Shown here: piece by piece, positions 1-5,946 of the stretch
Numbering within the stretch: position 1 is the stretch's first letter
Layout: the number at the start of each line of letters is the position of its first letter
Assembly (NCBI GenBank): GCA_030833205.1
Contig: JAURHS010000024.1
Coordinates: 1 to 32,495 of the forward strand
Origin: Prosthecobacter sp.
GTDB lineage: Bacteria; Verrucomicrobiota; Verrucomicrobiia; Verrucomicrobiales; Verrucomicrobiaceae
Direction of reading: 5' to 3'
Length of the DNA: 32,495 nucleotides
Translations under genes and position numbers: made by a program
Notes under the pieces: generated by a model
Databases searched by the model: none
What the model saw: the letters and a program-made list of their open reading frames with translations, nothing else
What the model was told of the DNA's origin: nothing

Positions 1-272
1 CGCGCACCTTCTGCCATAAGCACTGATGACTGCCTCTCGAAAAGTGGCTTGGTGAAGCCGCTGTTTGACTTGCCTCAGGGCGTAACGCTTTTCGGTGGGC
101 TCCGCCGTTGGCTGATATCTCATCGTCGATTCCTCGGCCAAGGGATGCGCTGCCCCTGAAATAGAAACCCCTGATTCAACTCTTCTCGTGTCAGGCAGTC
201 GCGTGTTTCGACGCGTTTGCGCAATTGCTCAAAGGCGGCCAAGCGAATTTGCCAGTCTTGGTCAAGGGTCAT
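1..272 (-). pseudogene. Decayed HNH endonuclease (PF13391-like), two fragments in different frames, runs off left edge
   Basis: Translation by hand of the minus strand gives two pieces of what looks like one protein. The first starts at ATG 272-270 and stops at 122-120 (50 residues). It carries the N-terminal pattern that I recall for HNH restriction-type endonucleases: DWQIRLAAFEQLRKRVE, then GFLFQGQRIPW. The second opens at ATG 123-121 in another frame, overlapping the first as ATGA. It reads RYALRQVKQRLHQATFREAV, then AYGRRCA at the window edge, which matches the segment just before the HNH zinc/catalytic part of the same family. In intact members these two parts are separated by roughly 90 residues, so the middle seems deleted and the frame shifted. 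The HNH motif itself would lie left of the window. Two short overlapping genes are possible but less likely. The family match is from memory of the motif, not a search. Confidence 0.65.
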
Positions 273-468
273 TCGGCTGCACCGGAATTTGAGGCAGGTT
301 TTAACTCGCTCAAAACCCTTGGTCTAGTTTTGATGCGCCTAAAAGCACTTGGGCTCACGCCAGCGTGGAGCATCAAATTGGTCCCCTTTTCTTGAGGCCT
401 CGAATGGCCCTAGGTCTGCAGCGGTCAATGGAACACTTTGAAGCTAGGGCTTGGACCTCGGGCCGGGC

Positions 469-1662
469 TTAGAGCTCAAGGGCTTGGCAGAGGGCGAGGG
501 CTTTGAGGGCTTGGAGGGTGGCGAAGTAGGTCGTGTAGTGGTAGTTGCCGCGGTAGAGGCTGTGCATCCACCAGCGGCCGCTTTGGCGCTGTTGGCTTTT
601 GAGCCAGGTGATGGCGCGTTGTAGGGCGGGGTCCTGTGCGGGGCTGCCGTGCTGGCGCAGGAGGCTGACGGCAAGGCCGGTCATGTAGGGGTCGCTTTGC
701 GGGGACTTGGCGTCGGGGAGGTTGCGAATGAGGTTGGCGACGGTGTCGCTGACTTTGTAGTGCCAGGCTTCGATGCTGGAGAAGTCGCGGATGCACCAGC
801 CACCGTCGCGGTGTTGGCGACTGAGCAGGAGTTCGCGGGCCTGGCTGAGTTGCTGGGGGCTGACGCAGTCGGGGAAGTCGAGGGCGAGCTGGAGGGCGAG
901 AATGCGGTCGTAGTCGTTGGCGGGTTTGGCCTGTTTGAGCCAGGCTTTGAGGCTGGCAAGGCGCTGGGCGTTGCTTGGGTTGGGGCTGGCGGCGTCGTTG
1001 GCGGCGGGGGCGCTGAGGCTTTTCAGGTAGTCCGGGGCGCTGGCGAGGGCGCGGGCGGCCTGCACGCTGAGTTCGTAGTCGGTGGTGATGTGGGGGATTT
1101 CGACTTCGCCATAGCTGACATAGCCGCCGTGCGGGGATTGGCAGGCGAGCATGTCGTCGAGGGAGCGGCGGGTGAGGTCGGATAGCTTGCCGCTGACATG
1201 GCGGTCCCATTGGGCGAGGCCGAGGCTGCGCCAGATGGCACTCCAGCTGCCGGAGACATAGCGGTGGCCGTCTTTTTCAGTTTCCTGGCGGGGCTGGACT
1301 TTGGCGGGGACGGATTGGGCGAAGTCGTCCTGGATTTCAGGGTGGGGGGCTTGGGGCAGGACAATGCCTTGCTGGCGCAGGAGGGCGTGGATGGCAGGGT
1401 ATTCGGCGAGGTAGGGGCCGGTGGTGTGGCAGTTGACGCAGTTTTTTTCACGGACCCAGCAGAGGGCGCCGTCGCGCAGGTACTGGGCAGCGGCTTCGAT
1501 GCTTCTGGCGCCAAACTGCGCGACGAGGGGTTCGTCGGCGCTTGGGATGGGGATGCGGATGTCGCCGGATTCGTACTGAAAGGCGGGTTTGGGCTTGGTG
1601 GCAGCGGGGGCGCTGCCAATCAAGGCAAGCCCAAGGAGGAGCAGGAGGGGGGACTTGGGCAT
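469..1662 (-). CDS. Exported toroid (prenyltransferase/squalene-cyclase-like repeat) protein with one c-type heme motif
   Basis: 397 residues from ATG 1662. The frame is open further upstream, but only this start gives a clean signal peptide (MPKSPLLLLLGLALIGSAPA). One CxxCH heme-attachment motif, CVNCH, lies at residues 75-79, followed by TGPYLAEYP. The rest is rich in alpha/alpha-toroid repeats of the squalene-cyclase/prenyltransferase type: CQSPHGGYVSYG near residue 180, LLSRQHRDGGWCI near 290, and LKSQQRQSGRWWM near 360, each followed by a helix. Cytochrome-toroid fusions of this kind occur in Planctomycetota and Verrucomicrobiota. I see no evidence of cyclase activity (no DxDD motif). 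It is probably a periplasmic protein; substrate and electron partner are unknown. It is divergent from the dehydratase, 97 bases apart, and no Shine-Dalgarno precedes the start (CCCCAGCC-ATG). Confidence 0.8.
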   Translation of the reverse strand: MPKSPLLLLLGLALIGSAPAATKPKPAFQYESGDIRIPIPSADEPLVAQFGARSIEAAAQYLRDGALCWVREKNCVNCHTTGPYLAEYPAIHALLRQQGIVLPQAPHPEIQDDFAQSVPAKVQPRQETEKDGHRYVSGSWSAIWRSLGLAQWDRHVSGKLSDLTRRSLDDMLACQSPHGGYVSYGEVEIPHITTDYELSVQAARALASAPDYLKSLSAPAANDAASPNPSNAQRLASLKAWLKQAKPANDYDRILALQLALDFPDCVSPQQLSQARELLLSRQHRDGGWCIRDFSSIEAWHYKVSDTVANLIRNLPDAKSPQSDPYMTGLAVSLLRQHGSPAQDPALQRAITWLKSQQRQSGRWWMHSLYRGNYHYTTYFATLQALKALALCQALEL

Positions 1663-1759
1663 GGCTGGGGGGAGCTTGGCATGGGTACGGCAGGGGTCGG
1701 ATGAAACTTGCGGTGGCGGCTGGCCGGCCTTGGGGCAGTATGGGGCAGTTTTTTTGATC

Positions 1760-3484
1760 ATGAGCCGCATTACAGCTGAGCAATTGCGTTCCTGGCGTTG
1801 GTATGGCCGGGATGAACTTCGTTCCTTTGGGCATCGGTCGCGCGCCAAGCAGGCGGGCTTCGGGCATGAGGATTACATGGGCAAGCCGATCATTGGGATT
1901 TTGAATTCCTGGTCGGAGCAGAACTCCTGCCACATGCATCTGAAGCTGACGGCCGATGCGGTGCGGCGGGGGATTTTGCAGGCCGGGGGGCATCCGATGG
2001 AGATCCCGGTGTTGTCGGTGGGTGAGATGTTGACCAAGCCGACGGCCATGTTTCATCGCAATCTGCTGGCGATGGAGACCGAGGAGGTGCTGCGCGCCAA
2101 TCCCTTGGATGGGGCGGTGTTGCTGGGGGGCTGTGACAAATCCACGCCGGGCTTGTTGATGGGTGCCTTCAGTGTGGATCTGCCGGTCATTTACATGCCC
2201 TGCGGGCCGATGATGAAGGGCAACTGGCGCGGCCAGGTTCTGGGCAGTGGCAGCGATGTGTGGAAGTATTGGGACGAGAAGCGCGCGGGCAATCTGAGCT
2301 GGGAGGAGTGGTGCGAGATTGAGGACGGCATCGCGCGCGGGCCGGGGCATTGCATGACGATGGGCACGGCGTCAACGCTGACGGCGCTGGCCGAGACGCT
2401 GGGGCTGTGCATGCCTGGGGCCTCGTCCATTCCGGCTGTGGACAGTGCGCATCTGCGCACGGCGGCGGCGGCGGGGCGGCAGATGGTGGAGAATGTGTGG
2501 GAGCAGCGCAAGCCCTCGCAGATTGTGGATGAGCGCAGTTTCCACAATGCCATTGCGGTGGACATGGCACTGGGCGGCAGCACCAATGCGATGGTGCATC
2601 TGGTGGCGATGGCCGGGCGTCTGGGCATCAAGCTGCCGCTGGAGAAGTTTGACGAGATCAGTCGGCGGGTGCCGCTGATGGCCAATCTGCGGCCGGCGGG
2701 AGAGTATTTGATGGAGGATTTCTATGTGGCCGGCGGGCTCAGGGCCCTGCTGACGGCCATGGGCGATCTGCTGGTGCGCGAGGTGCCCACGATCACGGGC
2801 CGGACGCTGGGCGAGAACATTGAGGGCTGCGAGGTGCTCAATGAGGCGGTGATCCGCAGCCGCGACAAGGCGCTGCAGCCCGATGGGGGCACCGCGGTGT
2901 TGCGCGGCAATCTTTGCCCCAACGGGGCGGTGATCAAGCACGCGGCGGCCGATCCCAAGCTGCATCGGCATCGCGGGCCGGCGCTGGTGTTTGACCACTA
3001 CGCCGATCTCAAGGCGCGCATTGATGATCCTGATCTGCCAGTGACGGCGGATTCGGTGCTGGTGCTGCGCAATGCGGGGCCGGTGGGCGCGCCGGGCATG
3101 CCGGAATGGGGACAGTTGCCGATCCCGCGCAAGCTGCTCATGCAGGGCGTGCGCGACATGGTGCGCTTGAGCGATTGCCGCATGTCAGGCACCAGTTATG
3201 GGGCCTGTGTGCTGCACATTGCGCCGGAGAGCGCGGTGGGCGGGCCGCTGGCTCTGGTGGAAAATGGCGACATCATCGAGTTGGATGTGCCGGGGCGGCG
3301 TCTGCATCTGGAGGTCAGTGACGAGGAATTGGCCAAGCGCCGCGCGCGCTGGCAGCCTGCGCCCACGCGCTACCATCGCGGTTACGCCAAGCTGTTTGTC
3401 GAGCATGTGACGCAGGCCGATGAGGGTGCGGACTTCGACTTCCTGCAGCACGGCCCTGCGGTGCCTGAGCCGGAGATCTATTAA
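1760..3484 (+). CDS. IlvD/Edd-family dehydratase, probably sugar-acid (arabonate/xylonate-type)
   Basis: 574 residues from ATG 1760; the open frame upstream lies over the opposite gene and shows no family similarity. The family removes water from dihydroxy acids using an Fe-S cluster and Mg2+. The three cluster cysteines are visible at C57 (NSCHMH), C125 (GGCDKSTPG) and C198 (GPGHCMTMGTAST). The catalytic-serine region RMSGTSYG lies near residue 475. The N terminus (LRSWRWYG), the PCGPMMKG stretch and the C-terminal YAKLFVEHVTQADEGADFDF resemble sugar-acid dehydratases (L-arabonate, D-xylonate) more than the valine/isoleucine pathway enzyme, so ilvD is not assigned. It is a cytoplasmic enzyme. 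No other sugar-acid pathway gene is adjacent, so the substrate cannot be fixed from context. It faces the LRR gene 39 bases away, with a hairpin between them. Confidence 0.88.
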   Translation: MSRITAEQLRSWRWYGRDELRSFGHRSRAKQAGFGHEDYMGKPIIGILNSWSEQNSCHMHLKLTADAVRRGILQAGGHPMEIPVLSVGEMLTKPTAMFHRNLLAMETEEVLRANPLDGAVLLGGCDKSTPGLLMGAFSVDLPVIYMPCGPMMKGNWRGQVLGSGSDVWKYWDEKRAGNLSWEEWCEIEDGIARGPGHCMTMGTASTLTALAETLGLCMPGASSIPAVDSAHLRTAAAAGRQMVENVWEQRKPSQIVDERSFHNAIAVDMALGGSTNAMVHLVAMAGRLGIKLPLEKFDEISRRVPLMANLRPAGEYLMEDFYVAGGLRALLTAMGDLLVREVPTITGRTLGENIEGCEVLNEAVIRSRDKALQPDGGTAVLRGNLCPNGAVIKHAAADPKLHRHRGPALVFDHYADLKARIDDPDLPVTADSVLVLRNAGPVGAPGMPEWGQLPIPRKLLMQGVRDMVRLSDCRMSGTSYGACVLHIAPESAVGGPLALVENGDIIELDVPGRRLHLEVSDEELAKRRARWQPAPTRYHRGYAKLFVEHVTQADEGADFDFLQHGPAVPEPEIY

Positions 3485-3515
3485 AGACGCCGAGGCGCGT
3501 GGGTTGCCGTTGCCT

Positions 3516-3537
3516 GCATCACCTCAGGGGGTGATGC
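3516..3537. terminator. Hairpin between convergent dehydratase and LRR genes
   Basis: Perfect 8-bp inverted repeat GCATCACC / GGTGATGC with a 6-base loop. It overlaps the stop codon of the minus-strand LRR gene and lies 32 bases past the dehydratase stop. On the plus strand a run of six T follows about 10 bases later (3548-3553). It could act as a transcription terminator for one or both genes; the offset T-run makes this uncertain. Confidence 0.4.
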
Positions 3538-4516
3538 GGGCGCCGGCTTTTTTCATGTCGGCGATGAGTTTGCGCGAGGCGTCATTGAGCGGGCAGCCTT
3601 GCAGGGAGATTTGGCAGTAGGGTGCCCAGCGCCGTTCGCCGTCCATGTCCTTTTTCCAGGCGCGTTGCAGGGCGCTGGCATCGGCGACAGGGCATTGGTC
3701 GAGGAAGAGGAATTGCAGGTCGCTGAGACCTTCAAGCGGGGCGAGGTCAACGACTTTGCCGCCTTTGAGGGAGAGCATGGAGAGCCACTTGAGTTGGTTG
3801 ATGCCGTCGAGTTTGGCGATGGGGTTGCCGTCGAGGTGGAGGGTCCAGACCTTGGGCAGTTTGAAGAGGGCGCTGACATCGGCGATTTTGTTGTTGGCCA
3901 GGTACAGGGAGTTGAGTGCGGTGACGGCGCCAAGGGCGCTGACCTCGCTGACTTGGTTGCCGGTGAGTTCGAGGTATTGCAGGGCCTTGCAGCTGCCCAA
4001 TGGGCTGATGTCGCTGATTTGGTTTTTGGCGAGGTCAATGAACTGCAGGCGCTCCAAGCCCTTGAGGGCGCTGAGGTTGCTGATCTTGTTTCCCGGCAGG
4101 GTGAGCGAGGCCAAGGCCACGCATTTTTCAAGGCCGCTCAGGTCGCTGATGCCGGCGTCCTTGCCCTCGATGATGGAGACGGTGGCCACATCCTCGGCAG
4201 TGATGACTTCCTGGTTGTCGCGTTTGGCGAAGACTTGGCGGCGCACCACGGCTTCCAGGGCCTTGTCCTTGAAGACGGCAACGGGAGCGGGCTTTGGCGG
4301 CGGCGGGGTGGCCGCGGCAGGTTTGGCGGCAGCGGCGGCAGGTTTGGCCGCGGGGCTGGTGGCAGGTTTAGCGGCAGCGGCGGCAGGTTTGGCCGGGGCG
4401 GTGGCAGGCTTGGCGGGGGGCGTGGCGGGTTTGGGGGCGGCTGCGGGCTTGGCGGTGTTTTGGGCGCAAAGCAGGCTGGCGCTCAAGGCAAGGGCAAGGC
4501 TCAACAGGGGCTTCAT
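3524..4516 (-). CDS. Exported leucine-rich-repeat protein with Ala/Pro/Lys-rich linker
   Basis: 330 residues from ATG 4516, chosen because it starts a signal peptide (MKPLLSLALALSASLLCA). Residues 22-79 are a low-complexity linker of repeated AKPA/PAKPA units. About residues 105-315 form an internalin-type leucine-rich-repeat array with the pattern LxxLxxLxLxxNxIsdIsxL, for example near residues 150-170, 172-192 and 196-214. The family mediates protein binding and has no catalytic activity; partners are unknown. It probably acts in the periplasm or at the cell surface, with the flexible linker spacing the repeats from the envelope. It is divergent from the ABM-domain gene (86 bases). The start is preceded by CCACAACCC, without Shine-Dalgarno. 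Confidence 0.85.
   Translation of the reverse strand: MKPLLSLALALSASLLCAQNTAKPAAAPKPATPPAKPATAPAKPAAAAAKPATSPAAKPAAAAAKPAAATPPPPKPAPVAVFKDKALEAVVRRQVFAKRDNQEVITAEDVATVSIIEGKDAGISDLSGLEKCVALASLTLPGNKISNLSALKGLERLQFIDLAKNQISDISPLGSCKALQYLELTGNQVSEVSALGAVTALNSLYLANNKIADVSALFKLPKVWTLHLDGNPIAKLDGINQLKWLSMLSLKGGKVVDLAPLEGLSDLQFLFLDQCPVADASALQRAWKKDMDGERRWAPYCQISLQGCPLNDASRKLIADMKKAGARITP
4280..4453 (-). repeat. Low-complexity AKPA-type coding repeat
   Basis: This stretch within the LRR gene encodes tandem Ala/Pro/Lys units (KPAAA, PAKPA, AAKPA), and the DNA shows degenerate repeats of a GGCAGGTTT-like unit. Such repeats can change length by slippage. Confidence 0.75.
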
Positions 4517-4602
4517 GGGTTGTGGGGGATCTGGGGGTTGTGGGGAAAAGATACGGCAGAGGGGGGTTGCATGTTTTCCCAAAATCGCCTCTGTCCCAAG
4601 GT

Positions 4603-4890
4603 ATGATCAATGTTGTTGTGATTCTGGAGATTGACCCGGCCCGGGTGGACGAGTTTTTGGAGGTGATCCGCCTCAATGCGGCGGAGTCGGTGCGCGAGCC
4701 TGGCTGTCTCCGCTTTGAGGTCAATCAAAGCCGGGAGCAGCCCAATCTTTTCGCGCTGAGCGAACAATACCGGGATGCGCAGGCGCTGGAGGAGCACACC
4801 AAGACGGCGCATTTTGCGCTTTGGAAGGAGAAGTCGGCCACGGGCTTTGTGGTCAAGCGCTGGGCGGTGAAGGGGCCGGTGCTGTTTTAG
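4603..4890 (+). CDS. Antibiotic biosynthesis monooxygenase (ABM) domain protein
   Basis: 95 residues from ATG 4603. It is a single ABM domain (PF03992; YgiN/LsrG type): a beta strand MINVVVILEID, a helix, PGCLRFEVNQS, FALSEQYRDAQALEEHTKTA with the conserved His in EHTKTAHF, and a closing strand. Members are small dimeric ferredoxin-fold proteins; known ones act as cofactor-free quinol or anthrone monooxygenases, or process signal molecules. The substrate here cannot be told. It is the first gene of a plus-strand cluster with moaA 36 bases downstream; the two have no evident functional link. An AAGG lies only a few bases before the ATG, too close for a normal Shine-Dalgarno. Confidence 0.85.
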   Translation: MINVVVILEIDPARVDEFLEVIRLNAAESVREPGCLRFEVNQSREQPNLFALSEQYRDAQALEEHTKTAHFALWKEKSATGFVVKRWAVKGPVLF

Positions 4891-4926
4891 GCCTGCGGGC
4901 AGCGGTTTCATTCGTATCCCCACGCT

Positions 4927-5925
4927 GTGCAAGACGCTTTCGGTCATCGCATTTCCTACCTGCGCATTTCGGTCACGGACCGTTGCAATGAGCGCTGCCG
5001 CTATTGCATGCCCCAGGAGGAGCAGGCTTGGTTTGGCAGTGCGGAGATCCTTTCCTATGACGAGATGCTGCGGGTGCTGCGGGTCGGGGTGTCGCTAGGC
5101 ATCTCGAAGGTGCGCATCACTGGTGGCGAGCCGCTGACGCGCCCGGGCATTGCGCAGTTCTGTGCGCAGGTGGCGGGAATGCCGGGCATTGAGCATGTGG
5201 GGCTTTCCACCAACGGGACCTGGCTGGGGCGGCCCGGACAGGGCGGCGGCACGCTGGCCGATGATCTCAAGCGCGCGGGCTTGGCCAGCATCAACATCTC
5301 CCTCGATAGTCTGGACCGTGCAGCCTACCAGAAGGTGACGGGGCGCGATCTGCTGGCTGAGGCGTTGGCCGGCATTGATGCGGCCTTTGCGGCGGGCTTT
5401 GAGTCGGTGCGGCTCAATTGCGTGTTGATGAAGGGGCACAGTGAGTCGCAGATCGGGCCGCTGATTGAGTTTGCGCGGGTCAAGGGCGCGCTGCTGCGCT
5501 TCATTGAGTTGATGCCGGTGAGCGTGACCGAGGTGCTGGGTGAAGATCAATTCCTCAGTGCGGGCGAGGCGATGCGTTTGGCGCAGGCCGCTGCCGGAGA
5601 GTTGCGTCCCTGCCCGCAGTTCCGCACCAATGGGCCGGCGGTGTACCATGAGTTGGCCAATGGCCAGCGCCTGGGATTCATCGGGGCGATGACCAATCTG
5701 CATTTCTGTGAGAGTTGCAACAAGCTGCGCCTGACCAGCGATGGCAAGCTGCGGCCCTGCCTGGGCAGTTGGCTGGAGTTTGATCTGCGCGAGGCGCTGC
5801 GCGGCGGGGCCGATGATGCGCAATTGGCGCAGTTGATTTTGAGCGTGGTGGAGCGCAAGCCCAAGGAACATGATTTCCGCAACAACTACCAACCCAATCG
5901 CCGCATGATCGCCATTGGCGGTTGA
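4927..5925 (+). CDS. moaA: GTP 3',8-cyclase (molybdenum cofactor biosynthesis, radical SAM)
   Basis: 332 residues from a GTG start at 4927. MoaA rearranges GTP to 3',8-cyclo-7,8-dihydro-GTP, the first step of molybdopterin synthesis in the cytoplasm. The radical-SAM cluster cysteines are C20, C24 and C27 (CNERCRYCMP), followed by the GGEP motif (residues 66-69, RITGGEPL). The C-terminal second-cluster cysteines are C261, C264 and C278 (FCESCNKLRLT, then RPCLG). The protein ends in the double glycine (IAIGG) needed for activity in this family. Length is normal. No other moa, mog or moe gene lies in the window, so the rest of the pathway must be elsewhere. The UvrA-family gene follows after 21 bases, suggesting co-transcription. 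Confidence 0.95.
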   Translation: MQDAFGHRISYLRISVTDRCNERCRYCMPQEEQAWFGSAEILSYDEMLRVLRVGVSLGISKVRITGGEPLTRPGIAQFCAQVAGMPGIEHVGLSTNGTWLGRPGQGGGTLADDLKRAGLASINISLDSLDRAAYQKVTGRDLLAEALAGIDAAFAAGFESVRLNCVLMKGHSESQIGPLIEFARVKGALLRFIELMPVSVTEVLGEDQFLSAGEAMRLAQAAAGELRPCPQFRTNGPAVYHELANGQRLGFIGAMTNLHFCESCNKLRLTSDGKLRPCLGSWLEFDLREALRGGADDAQLAQLILSVVERKPKEHDFRNNYQPNRRMIAIGG

Positions 5926-5946
5926 ACGCGGCAGCCTTGTTGCGCC

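Noticed and set aside
353..372. Hairpin-like CACG-CCAG-CGTG upstream of the toroid gene's 3' end
   Set aside because: Only a 4-bp core stem with a bulged extension; no T-run and no gene end close enough to justify a terminator call.
1589..1759. Earlier start for the sugar-acid dehydratase
   Set aside because: The extra 57 residues overlap the 5' part of the divergent toroid gene and do not resemble the family N terminus; ATG 1760 does.
1686..4559. Shared 8-mer TACGGCAG in two divergent intergenic gaps (1686-1693 and 4552-4559)
   Set aside because: Both lie upstream of minus-strand exported proteins, but an 8-base match at two sites with different distances to the start is not enough to call an operator.
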